Origin: Leptofilum sp050292445
GTDB lineage: Bacteria; Chloroflexota; Anaerolineae; Promineifilales; Promineifilaceae
Assembly (NCBI GenBank): GCA_050292445.1
Contig: JBNKLQ010000089.1
Span: 1-20,991 of the forward strand
DNA: 20,991 nt
Direction: 5' to 3'
Shown: one piece after another, positions 6,864 to 13,810 of the stretch
Position numbering within the stretch: position 1 is the first letter of the stretch
How the letters are laid out: the number at the start of each line of letters is the position of its first letter
The notes under the pieces: generated by a model
Seen by the model: the letters and a program-made list of their open reading frames with translations, nothing else
The model's database searches: none
Told to the model about the DNA's origin: nothing
Made by a program: the position numbers and the translations under genes

Positions 6864-6895
6864 GTAATTGGATAATATTGAACCTACCCAATTAC
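6864..6895. promoter_or_regulatory. Inverted repeat between the regulator and cbiM
   Basis: GTAATTGG (6864-6871) and CCAATTAC (6888-6895) form an 8-bp dyad with a 16-nt spacer in the 68-nt gap before cbiM. It could be a second metal-regulator site or an mRNA hairpin. Confidence 0.4.
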
Positions 6896-6925
6896 GCAAT
6901 TACCAAAATTTGTAAGGAGAATCAG

Positions 6926-7870
6926 ATGATGTATTCATTCTTTTTGGCAGGTATCCAACTGCTGCACGTTCCCGATGGTTTTTTGAACATCCCCATTTCC
7001 GCTTTGTGCTGGCTGGTGACGCTGATCGTGCTTTATTTTGCCGTGAAGCAGGCACAGCTCGATTTTGATGAGCGGCTGGTTCCCCTGGCGGGCATCATGG
7101 CTGCTTTTATTTTTGCCGGGCAAATGTTGAACTTCCCGGTGGCAGGCGGCACGTCGGGCCATCTTATTGGGGCAACGCTGGCGTTTATCGTACTGGGGCC
7201 GTGGGTAGGCGTGCTGGCGATGACGGCCGTTATCGCCTTACAAGCACTCCTATTCCAGGATGGTGGTCTGGTCGTCATGGGGGCCAATATTTTGATCATG
7301 GGCATTGTGCCTGGATTTGTGGGTTACGGTGTGTTCCAAATGGTGAAGAATCAATCGCGAATGGTGCAGTTGGGGGCAACGGCCGTTGCTGCCTGGTTCT
7401 CCGTCATGATTGCTGCGCTGATCACCGCTTTGCTCCTGGGCTTTAGCGGAACCACCTCGTTGAGCGTGGCTATTCCCGCCATGTTGGGCGTCCACGCCCT
7501 CATCGGCATTGGCGAAGCGCTGATTACCGTGGCCGCGCTGAGTTTTATCATGCAAACGCGCCCGCAGCTGCTCACCGATTCTGCGCCAGCGGGCAGCGGT
7601 AAATGGATCGTGGCCGGGATTATTCTGGCGCTGATGGTAGTGTTTTTTGCCCCACTGGCTTCTGGTTCGCCCGATGGCCTGGAGTGGGTGGCGGAACAGG
7701 CTGGCTTTTTGGATACGGCCGTAGACGCTCCCTTCCAAATTTTACCCGATTACACCATTCCCGGTTTGGGTGAAACGGGTGTTTCTACCATTTTGGCAGG
7801 TGTTGTTGGCGCATTGATCGTGGCTGGCGTCACGTTTGGCCTGGGCCGCATTTTGCGCCGCCAAAGGTAA
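6926..7870 (+). CDS. cbiM: Cobalt/nickel ECF transporter substrate-binding protein CbiM with fused PDGLE (CbiN-like) domain
   Basis: The 314-residue membrane protein shows the CbiM signature HVPDGFL (14-20), NFPVAGGTSGHLIGATLAFIVLGPW (69-93), and QALLFQDGGLVVMGANILIMGIVPG (106-130), with His-79 and His-190 as further likely metal-site residues. After about residue 225 comes a C-terminal segment with SPDGLEWVAEQAGF (248-261), the PDGLE domain that replaces separate CbiN/NikN. It imports cobalt or nickel with CbiQ and CbiO. The ATG at 6926 follows AAGGAG at a good distance; an upstream in-frame ATG at 6833 inside the regulator gene lacks that support. Unusually, 13 residues precede the His that is residue 2 in typical CbiM. 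The gene is followed by cbiQ after 9 nt. Confidence 0.92.
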   Translation: MMYSFFLAGIQLLHVPDGFLNIPISALCWLVTLIVLYFAVKQAQLDFDERLVPLAGIMAAFIFAGQMLNFPVAGGTSGHLIGATLAFIVLGPWVGVLAMTAVIALQALLFQDGGLVVMGANILIMGIVPGFVGYGVFQMVKNQSRMVQLGATAVAAWFSVMIAALITALLLGFSGTTSLSVAIPAMLGVHALIGIGEALITVAALSFIMQTRPQLLTDSAPAGSGKWIVAGIILALMVVFFAPLASGSPDGLEWVAEQAGFLDTAVDAPFQILPDYTIPGLGETGVSTILAGVVGALIVAGVTFGLGRILRRQR

Positions 7871-7879
7871 TTGATTGGG

Positions 7880-8677
7880 ATGCACGTCAATACATTTGAC
7901 CGTTACGAAGCGGGCAGCAGCCCTTTGCATCAGCTTGACCCTCGGGTGAAGGTTGTGTTTACCCTGCTGTTCATCGTTTCCAATGTATTGTTGCCGGATG
8001 GGGCCTGGTTAGCCTTTGTCGCTGCCTGGCTGATTTTGCTGCTGGTCAACCGGACCGCTCACTTTCGCTTTGGCTACCTGTTCAAACGCTCTTTTATTGC
8101 TCTGCCGTTTGCCCTGGCGGCCGTAACGGTCATCTTTACGCAGCCGGGTGAGCCATTGGCCAGTTGGGTATGGGGCAGCCGCACCATCATCATCAGCGAT
8201 GCCGGTCTAATTCGCTTTGTGAGTATTGTCATTCGCAGCTGGCTTTCGGTGCAGGCGGCCATCTTGCTGACGGCAACCACGCAGTTTCCCGATTTGATGC
8301 ACGCGCTGCGCCATCTGAAGGTGCCCTCTATTCTCATTTCCATCATCAGCTTCATGTACCGCTATTTGTTTGTGTTGGTGGATGAGGCGCTGCGTCTGCT
8401 GCGAGCGCGGGAAGCGCGCAGCGCCCGGCTAGTAAACGATGGCAAGCACGGCGGCACTGTTTTTTGGCGGGCTAAAGTGACGGGCAATATGGTCGGACAG
8501 CTGTTTGTGCGCAGTTTTGAGCGCAGCGACAAGGTGTACAACGCCATGCTGGCCCGTGGTTACCGTGGCCAACTGCTGACGATGAATCCGCACATCATGC
8601 GCCGCCAGGATTGGCTGTTGCTGTTGTTTGGTTTGCTGCTGATTGTTGTTTTACAGGTGATCGGCCATTTACTTTAG
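7880..8677 (+). CDS. cbiQ: ECF transporter transmembrane protein CbiQ (EcfT)
   Basis: The 265-residue product begins MHVNTFDRYEAGSSPLHQLDPRVK, the usual CbiQ N-terminus ('D-x-S-P-L-H-x-L-D-P-R-x-K'), followed by several hydrophobic segments. RLLRAREARSAR and MLARGYRG near the C-terminal half are the cytoplasmic coupling motifs that contact the ATPase. I prefer ATG 7880 to the TTG at 7871 because the family normally begins here; the ribosome site (AAAGG) overlaps the end of cbiM, pointing to coupled translation. It couples ATP hydrolysis by CbiO to transport through CbiM. Confidence 0.92.
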   Translation: MHVNTFDRYEAGSSPLHQLDPRVKVVFTLLFIVSNVLLPDGAWLAFVAAWLILLLVNRTAHFRFGYLFKRSFIALPFALAAVTVIFTQPGEPLASWVWGSRTIIISDAGLIRFVSIVIRSWLSVQAAILLTATTQFPDLMHALRHLKVPSILISIISFMYRYLFVLVDEALRLLRAREARSARLVNDGKHGGTVFWRAKVTGNMVGQLFVRSFERSDKVYNAMLARGYRGQLLTMNPHIMRRQDWLLLLFGLLLIVVLQVIGHLL

Positions 8678-8710
8678 ATTATTTTTATAATCCTTGGCGA
8701 CGATAGCAGA

Positions 8711-8772
8711 AATAGAACGCGGATTTGCCTGATTTACCTGATCAGGGCGATCAGGTGAATCTGCGTTCTATT
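8711..8772. repeat. Hairpin repeat between cbiQ and cbiO
   Basis: AATAGAACGCGGATT (8711-8725) pairs with AATCTGCGTTCTATT (8758-8772), 15 bp with one G-U. An inner CCTGAT/ATCAGG dyad lies in the spacer. No U-run follows, so it looks like an extragenic REP-like element or an mRNA processing hairpin, not a terminator. Confidence 0.75.
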
Positions 8773-8789
8773 ATTTTACGGAGATTATA

Positions 8790-9572
8790 ATGCCAATTGT
8801 TCATGAATCTGATATTTTAAGCCAACGGCCGTCCAGCAACGGAGCCGTCAAACCCACTCTGGAAGTCACCGACCTGAGCTTTTCTTATCCAGATGGCCAT
8901 CGGGCATTATTCGATGTTTCGCTGTCGATTGGCGCGGGGGAGAAAGTGGCCCTGGTCGGGCCAAATGGGGCGGGCAAAAGCACGCTCATGCTGCATCTGA
9001 ACGGCTTGCTGGCTGGCGAGGGCACGTTGGCCGTAGCGGGGCTGCCCGTCGCCAAAGAAAACTTGCCGCTGATTCGCAGCAAGGTTGGCATGGTGTTCCA
9101 AAATCCCGACGACCAGTTATTTTCGCCGACGGTGTTTGACGATGTGGCCTTTGGTCCGCTGCACATGGGTTACCCAGAGGCGGAAGTGCGCCAGCGGGTG
9201 GAAATAGCATTGGCGCAGGTGGGAATGGCAGGTTTTGGCGAGCGGTTATCCCATCATTTAAGCATCGGCCAGAAGAAGCGGGTGGCCATTGCTACGGTAC
9301 TGTCGATGGACCCAGAAATTTTGGTGCTGGATGAACCATCGGCGGGGCTGGACCCGCGTGCCCGACGTTCACTCATTGAGCTGCTGCGCGCGCTGCCGCT
9401 GACGATGCTGGTCTCGACGCACGACATGCTGCTGGTGCAGGAACTGTTTCCGCGCATGATTGTGATGGATGAGGGGCGCGTGGTGGCGGATGGGGAAACG
9501 GCCGTTCTCCTCCGAGACATTGCCTTTTTAGAAACACACGGCCTGGAGATGCCGGTAATCGGTGAACAGTAA
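8790..9572 (+). CDS. cbiO: Cobalt/nickel ECF transporter ATP-binding protein CbiO
   Basis: The 260-residue ATPase has Walker A GPNGAGKST (57-65), the Q-loop FQNPDDQLF (103-111) typical of ECF ATPases, signature LSIGQ (157-161), Walker B ILVLDE (177-182) and the switch His-211 in STHD. The ATG at 8790 follows GGAG. It closes the regulator-cbiM-cbiQ-cbiO operon, separated from cbiQ by a hairpin repeat. ACGGCCGT copies at 8825 and 9498 mark it as native sequence. The last codons overlap the left arm of a convergent inverted repeat. Confidence 0.95.
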   Translation: MPIVHESDILSQRPSSNGAVKPTLEVTDLSFSYPDGHRALFDVSLSIGAGEKVALVGPNGAGKSTLMLHLNGLLAGEGTLAVAGLPVAKENLPLIRSKVGMVFQNPDDQLFSPTVFDDVAFGPLHMGYPEAEVRQRVEIALAQVGMAGFGERLSHHLSIGQKKRVAIATVLSMDPEILVLDEPSAGLDPRARRSLIELLRALPLTMLVSTHDMLLVQELFPRMIVMDEGRVVADGETAVLLRDIAFLETHGLEMPVIGEQ

Positions 9573-9610
9573 TCAGTAATCAGTTTTTTCACCGATTACC
9601 GTTCACCGAT
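9554..9610. terminator. Convergent inverted repeat between cbiO and prfC
   Basis: The arm 9554-9573 (GGTAATCGGTGAAC core) pairs with 9595-9610 (GTTCACCGAT core), with another ATTACC at 9616-9621. The loop contains GTTTTTTC. It covers the end of cbiO and faces the end of prfC, so it probably serves as a bidirectional terminator; it could equally be a dispersed repeat. Confidence 0.5.
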
Positions 9611-9625
9611 AACGGATTACCGAAC

Positions 9626-11230
9626 TTACTGAATACTGAGAAACTGAATGTCCGGGTATTTTTCGCCGTAAAAACTCAACTCGTGGGGGGAGGAGAAGAG
9701 AGCCACGAGACGGCCGTCTACATCCTCGGTGCGCATCATGCCGTAGCGCCAGGGGAGCTGGTCAATTTGGTCTTGCGGCCCTTCCACCCAGCGAGAAAGC
9801 TGGTGAGGCAGCGGTTCCAACTTTGTCTTGACGTTGTACTCATTTTCCAGCCGTGCCTGAACGACTTCAAACTGCAAAACACCCACCACGGCCAAAATTG
9901 GATCGCGCCGCGTGGCGTCTGTTTCGTACAAAACCTGCATGGCTCCTTCGGATTCCAGTTGATGAATGCCTTTGAGGAATTGCTTTTGCTTGCCCACATC
10001 CAGGTTAACCAGTCGGGCGTAATGCTCGGCGGCAAAGCGGGGGATGGGGTCAAAGCTAAAGTTTCCCTCGCTGCTGATGGTGTCGCCGATGCCAAATTCC
10101 CGGTTGCCGGGCAGGCCGATGATGTCCCCTGCGTACGCTTCATCCACCACGGCACGCTCGTCGGCAAAAAAGGTGTAGGTGCGGGAAAGTTTGATGATCT
10201 TGTCTGTTTTGGGATGTTTCACCTGGACGTTGCGCTCAAAACGGCCGCTGCAAATCCGCAAAAAGGCCACGCTGTCCCGATGCCGTGGGTCCATGTTGGC
10301 CTGAATCTTAAAGACAAAGCCAGAAAATCCAGGTGAAACCGGGTCGATTTCACCCGCATCGCTGGGGTAACTGCTGGGTGGTGGGGCCATTTTGATGAAG
10401 TCGTCCAGGAATAGTTGCACCCCAAAATTGGTTAGAGCACTGCCAAAGTAAACGGCCGTTTGCTCCCCGCTCAAAAACTTTTCATGATCATATTCAGCCA
10501 GCTCATCCAGCAAGCCAATGTTCAGATGCAGCTCCTCAAACTGGAAGTCGCTAATGCCCGCTTCAATACGTGGATCATCCAGCGTTGTAATGTATTCTGG
10601 CGAGATAGTTTGATTGTGCGCCGTGCGATCGTACAGATGGACATCATCAGTCTTGCGATCATAGACGCCCATAAAGGTGTCTCCATCGCCAATGGGCCAA
10701 TTCATGGGCACAGGCTGCATTTTAAGCACCGTTTCCACCTCATCCAGCAATCCCAGCGGATCTAAAGCCGGGCGATCCATCTTGTTGATGAAGGTGAATA
10801 CCGGAATACCGCGCCGACGACACACCTCAAACAGCTTGAGCGTTTGTTCTTCCACACCTTTAGCCGCATCCAACACCATGACGGCGCAATCTGCGGCCGT
10901 GAGTGTGCGATAGGTATCTTCAGAGAAGTCTTGATGGCCGGGTGTGTCCAGCAAGTTGACCACATGATCTTTGTAGGGGAATTGCAGTACGGTCGAGGTA
11001 ATCGAGATGCCGCGCTCTTGCTCCATCTTCATCCAGTCGGAGGTGGCCGAACGTTGATTGCGCCGGGCGCGCACGCTGCCAGCCAGGTGAATGGCATTGC
11101 CATACAGCAGCAGCTTTTCCGTCAGCGTTGTCTTACCGGCATCGGGATGCGAAATGATGGCAAAGGTGCGCCGCGCGTTGATCTGTTTTTTTAGCGTTTC
11201 TGGGTTAATCGTTGTTGTTTCCTGACTCAT
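9626..11230 (-). CDS. prfC: Peptide chain release factor 3 (RF3)
   Basis: The 534-residue GTPase matches RF3 in length and motifs: G1 SHPDAGKTT (27-35), switch region QERGISITSTVLQF, G3 DTPGHQDFSEDTYRTL, G4 NKMDRP, then the RF3-specific insert FVFKIQANMDPRHRDSVAFLRICSG and C-terminal LQFEVVQARLENEYNVK. RF3 uses GTP to release RF1/RF2 from the ribosome after termination. The ATG at 11230 is preceded by an A-rich stretch with no clear ribosome site. It is transcribed alone; a terminator-like hairpin stands about 100 nt upstream of the start. ACGGCCGT copies at 9710 and 10452 lie inside. Confidence 0.97.
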   Translation of the reverse strand: MSQETTTINPETLKKQINARRTFAIISHPDAGKTTLTEKLLLYGNAIHLAGSVRARRNQRSATSDWMKMEQERGISITSTVLQFPYKDHVVNLLDTPGHQDFSEDTYRTLTAADCAVMVLDAAKGVEEQTLKLFEVCRRRGIPVFTFINKMDRPALDPLGLLDEVETVLKMQPVPMNWPIGDGDTFMGVYDRKTDDVHLYDRTAHNQTISPEYITTLDDPRIEAGISDFQFEELHLNIGLLDELAEYDHEKFLSGEQTAVYFGSALTNFGVQLFLDDFIKMAPPPSSYPSDAGEIDPVSPGFSGFVFKIQANMDPRHRDSVAFLRICSGRFERNVQVKHPKTDKIIKLSRTYTFFADERAVVDEAYAGDIIGLPGNREFGIGDTISSEGNFSFDPIPRFAAEHYARLVNLDVGKQKQFLKGIHQLESEGAMQVLYETDATRRDPILAVVGVLQFEVVQARLENEYNVKTKLEPLPHQLSRWVEGPQDQIDQLPWRYGMMRTEDVDGRLVALFSSPHELSFYGEKYPDIQFLSIQ

Positions 11231-11244
11231 TTAAATTCATTTTT

Positions 11245-11311
11245 GCTACAGAGGACACAGAGTTTAAAGGGTAGACGTTTTTACCTCAACAATCTCAGTG
11301 TTCTCTGTGGC
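11245..11311. repeat. Imperfect inverted repeat upstream of prfC
   Basis: GCTACAGAGGACACAGAG (11245-11262) and CTCAGTGTTCTCTGTGGC (11294-11311) pair at 15 of 18 positions, and TTTTTT follows on the plus side (11315-11320). Sequence of the 'CACAGAGAACAC' type recurs in many bacterial intergenic regions. It occupies the prfC leader. Confidence 0.55.
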
Positions 11312-11329
11312 TAATTTTTTGGATGGCAT

Positions 11330-11363
11330 AAAAAACGGCCACAACAAGTTTGGGTTGTGACCG
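11330..11363 (-). terminator. Intrinsic-terminator-like hairpin in the prfC leader
   Basis: Read on the minus strand, CGGTCACAAC (11363-11354) and GTTGTGGCCG (11345-11336) form a 10-bp stem with one G-U-type position and an 8-nt loop. TTTTTT follows directly (11335-11330). It points towards prfC with no gene upstream in that direction, so it may end a short transcript or attenuate prfC. Confidence 0.55.
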
Positions 11364-11445
11364 CGCTGCTCTTCACTTTTGTTCACAGATAGTTTAGCAG
11401 GGTAAGCATACCACAATCGTGAAATTTGGCATTTTTTTGCCTGCC

Positions 11446-11502
11446 ATTTCCCCGGAAACTACCTCCAGGGCCATCGCCCTGTTGAAGAGTTTCCGAGGAA
11501 AT
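11446..11502. repeat. 57-nt hairpin repeat, copy A
   Basis: ATTTCCCCGGAAACT (11446-11460) and AGTTTCCGAGGAAAT (11488-11502) are inverted with one mismatch around a 27-nt loop. Arms and loop length are the same as at 16575-16631, whereas the loop sequence differs. The loop has its own GGGC/GCCC dyad. Confidence 0.8.
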
Positions 11503-11517
11503 ATTCTGCGCTAAGAT

Positions 11518-11526
11518 TGCTATAAT
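11518..11526 (+). promoter_or_regulatory. Candidate extended -10 promoter
   Basis: TGCTATAAT is an exact extended -10 element; no good -35 precedes it. A second weaker candidate is TTGTTA (11541-11546) with GATAAT (11562-11567), spacer 15. Either would drive the short transcript ending at 11629 and possibly the 44-residue ORF. Confidence 0.4.
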
Positions 11527-11532
11527 CTTTTG

Positions 11533-11629
11533 TTTACACCTTGTTAACAGTTTTTGAATAGGATAATTGCATAAACATTTCCTCCTCCTTCAACTGAGCG
11601 GCTCCGCAAACTACTTGCGGAGCCGTTTT
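11533..11629 (+). ncRNA. Candidate small RNA or attenuated leader
   Basis: From the predicted start after TGCTATAAT to the terminator there are about 97 nt without a coding region. The RNA would contain TTTCCTCCTCCTTC (about 11578-11591), which is complementary to Shine-Dalgarno sequences, just before the terminator stem. It may be a small RNA, or a leader that controls the 44-residue ORF at 11686. No known family is recognised, and the 5' end is a guess. Confidence 0.35.
11599..11629 (+). terminator. Intrinsic terminator
   Basis: CGGCTCCGCAA (11599-11609) and TTGCGGAGCCG (11615-11625) make a perfect 11-bp stem with a 5-nt loop, followed by TTTT. No plus-strand gene precedes it within the gap, which supports a non-coding transcript or attenuator. 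Confidence 0.85.
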
Positions 11630-11685
11630 CAGTACAATATAGTCATTAATGTGATTTAATTGCTGATTTAGGAGGTTTGTGAGCA

Positions 11686-11820
11686 ATGGAAGCGATAGGA
11701 ATCAACATCGGTTATTTGATTTTACAACTCGCGCTTTTTGGATTATTCATTTTGATAATTGTTGGCGGGGTGATTTTGTACCGCCGTAGAAGGAATCAAT
11801 CCAACAAAACAGATATGTAA
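11686..11820 (+). CDS. 44-residue single-pass membrane protein
   Basis: An ATG at 11686 follows a strong GGAGG (11671-11675), and the ORF ends in TAA at 11820. The peptide has a short polar N-terminus (MEAIGINIG), about 24 hydrophobic residues (YLILQLALFGLFILIIVGGVIL) and a basic tail YRRRRNQSNKTDM, so an N-out/C-in single-pass topology is expected. No family is recognised. The terminator at 11599-11629 lies 57 nt upstream, which may regulate it. A convergent hairpin at 11857-11887 follows. The ribosome site, clean transmembrane pattern and terminator bracketing make this a likely real gene missed by length filters. Confidence 0.7.
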   Translation: MEAIGINIGYLILQLALFGLFILIIVGGVILYRRRRNQSNKTDM

Positions 11821-11856
11821 TTATCATATCGCTGCGTTCTCACGTACCGTATTAGG

Positions 11857-11887
11857 GGTGAGACGCATTTCAAAAAAGCATCTCACC
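11857..11887. terminator. Convergent terminator hairpin
   Basis: GGTGAGACGC (11857-11866) and GCATCTCACC (11878-11887) pair with one mismatch around an A-rich loop, between the 44-residue ORF and the end of the VWA gene. A competing stem with GCGTTCTCAC (11834-11843) is possible. Confidence 0.55.
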
Positions 11888-11906
11888 TTCATCTGTGTTT
11901 ACTGGT

Positions 11907-13610
11907 TCATCGGCTCATCGAAATTAGATTTGCCAATTCCCAGACATCTTCATCATCCATTTGCGAGGCCAGGCGTTCGGCGCGGATTTGCAGGTCGCGC
12001 AAGTTGAAACCCTCCACCCAGTAGCTGTGGCGCAGCAGTTCGGCGTACTGACTGACGACGACGGCTAGCTGGTAATGCAGCGGGGCATCATCAAAGGAGC
12101 GCACTAGATTTTCAGTAGTGAAGACGCCGTTGATTTCTTTCACGATACGGGTGTCAGGGTCTTGCCAGCGCAAATTGACGGTGGCGATGCGTCCCTGGGC
12201 ACCTGGCACCAGCTGCACAGCGTAGATGGCAGCGGCCGTATGCCCGGCGCCAAATTCAGCGGCGTCAATCGTGTCGTTGCGGAAATCTTCATCGGCGATG
12301 GCCCGATTTTCGTAGCCGATGAGCCGGTATTGCTGCACCACATTGCGGTCAAACTCTACCTGGATTTTGGCGTCCAGACCAATGACTTGCAGGGTGGACA
12401 TGATGTTGTCCACGAACAGGTTTTCTGCTTCTTCCAGCGTATCGATGTAGCCGTAGTTGCCGTCGCCTTGGTCGGCCAGCTGTTCCATCATCACATCGTT
12501 GTAGTTGCCCAGGCCAAAGCCGATGGTGGTGAGTTGAATGCCGGAATCGGCGTAGCCGCGAATTTGGGCGGCGATGCCGTCGGCGCTGGTGTTGCCCACG
12601 TTAGCTACGCCGTCACTAGCCAGGATGACGCGGTTGATGCCGTCGAATTTGTAGGCGCGGTTGGCCATCTCGTAGCCCAGCAGCAGGCCCGCTTCCAGGT
12701 TGGTGGAGCCTTCAGTGTCTAGCGAGTAGATGGCGCTGAGGATGGTGTTGCGGTCGGAGCCGTTGGTGGGTGGCAGGATGACGCGGGCGTCAGAACCGTA
12801 AACCACGATGGCGATGGTGTCATCGGCGCGCATGCGGTTGACCAGGATTTCCAGGGATTGCTTCACCAGCCCGAGACGATTTTCTTGAGCCATGGAGCCG
12901 GACACGTCAATGACAAAGACGAGGTTGGCAGACGGCCGTACTTCCTCGGAACTCTCATACCCTTGCACACCAATCCGCAAGAAATAGGTGCTATCGTTGT
13001 GGAATGGGCTTGGGGCACCGTCGGCGTAGACAGCAAAGTCGGTGTTTGGCGGAATCTGATAGCCTTGGTCAAACGAATTGACAAACTCTTCCACGCGAAT
13101 TGCTTCGGGCGGCGGCTGGAGGCCATCTTGCAAGTAGCGGCGGGCAATGCTGTACGAACCGGTATCCACATCCAGGGAGAAGGTTGACAGGTTGTCGACC
13201 TCGGTCAGGATGTAAGGATTGACGCCGTATTCCTCAAAAAACATGGCGGATGGCTGCGCGGCCGGTGTGCGTGTTGGCGCGGGGATGATTGTCTCCCCGG
13301 TAGTGGCTGGTGCCGTTGCCAGCGGAGCGGGTGGTGCTTCAAAATCAGCAGCGGTGTCTAGGCTCTCTTCGGCTTCGACCTCAACTTCTTCAACAACAAC
13401 TTCAGTCACAACGCGGGTAACCTCGATGGGTTCGCCCTCGGTAATGATCGTTTCAGTGTAATCATAATCTGCTTCATCCCGTGAGGTTTCATTGTTTCCT
13501 TCTACGGCAATAGGATTGGTGACAGTTTCGGGAGCACCACCACCGCAGGCGACCAATAGCAGCGCAGCAATGAGTAAGAACAAAATGGAGCGTTTCGTGT
13601 ATTTTTTCAT
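11907..13610 (-). CDS. VWA-domain lipoprotein, YfbK/DUF3520-like
   Basis: The 567-residue protein has a lipoprotein signal (MKKYTKRSILFLLIAALLLVAC, Cys-22 the lipid site), then a low-complexity Glu/Val/Pro-rich linker to about 120. Next comes the YfbK-type N-terminal domain (EYGVNPYILTEVDNLSTFSLDVDTGSYSIARRYL, about 127-160). A von Willebrand A domain follows with the MIDAS residues D235-x-S237-x-S239, Thr-303 and D333 in ASDG, and a C-terminal region like DUF3520. It would be anchored outside the membrane and bind divalent metal and a protein partner; the function is not established. The ribosome site AAGGA precedes ATG 13610. The gene diverges from the glycosidase-like lipoprotein. Confidence 0.92.
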   Translation of the reverse strand: MKKYTKRSILFLLIAALLLVACGGGAPETVTNPIAVEGNNETSRDEADYDYTETIITEGEPIEVTRVVTEVVVEEVEVEAEESLDTAADFEAPPAPLATAPATTGETIIPAPTRTPAAQPSAMFFEEYGVNPYILTEVDNLSTFSLDVDTGSYSIARRYLQDGLQPPPEAIRVEEFVNSFDQGYQIPPNTDFAVYADGAPSPFHNDSTYFLRIGVQGYESSEEVRPSANLVFVIDVSGSMAQENRLGLVKQSLEILVNRMRADDTIAIVVYGSDARVILPPTNGSDRNTILSAIYSLDTEGSTNLEAGLLLGYEMANRAYKFDGINRVILASDGVANVGNTSADGIAAQIRGYADSGIQLTTIGFGLGNYNDVMMEQLADQGDGNYGYIDTLEEAENLFVDNIMSTLQVIGLDAKIQVEFDRNVVQQYRLIGYENRAIADEDFRNDTIDAAEFGAGHTAAAIYAVQLVPGAQGRIATVNLRWQDPDTRIVKEINGVFTTENLVRSFDDAPLHYQLAVVVSQYAELLRHSYWVEGFNLRDLQIRAERLASQMDDEDVWELANLISMSR

Positions 13611-13679
13611 GATGGGTTCCTTGTATTTTTACATTTTCCTTTTAACGAGAATCTTTTTGGCGATAAAATTTGGCGTTTT

Positions 13680-13689
13680 GTGTATACAC
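13680..13689. promoter_or_regulatory. Palindrome GTGTATACAC in a divergent intergenic region
   Basis: A perfect 10-bp palindrome lies between the divergent VWA and glycosidase-like genes, 70 nt from one start and 122 nt from the other. It may be a shared operator. An ACGGCCGT copy is at 13704; nothing else was seen in 13611-13810. Confidence 0.2.
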
Positions 13690-13810
13690 TTGGTTCTTTA
13701 ACGACGGCCGTTTCCATTTGGTTCCCGAATTGCCACTGAAATGTAGAAAGTGATAAGTGAGACGTGAAAAGTGGTTGAGATGTGTCAGGTCTGGTTTAGA
13801 ATGGGCGGCT

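Noticed and set aside
11241..11390. Possible leader peptide starting GTG in the prfC leader (minus strand)
   Set aside because: The frame runs through the terminator stem and the inverted repeat with no ribosome site, so its open length is probably chance.
8103..12242. Near-matches to the palindrome (GCGGCCGT, ACGGCCGC, ACGGCCAC)
   Set aside because: They differ at an outer base and were not counted; they may be decayed copies but could equally arise from GC-rich coding sequence.
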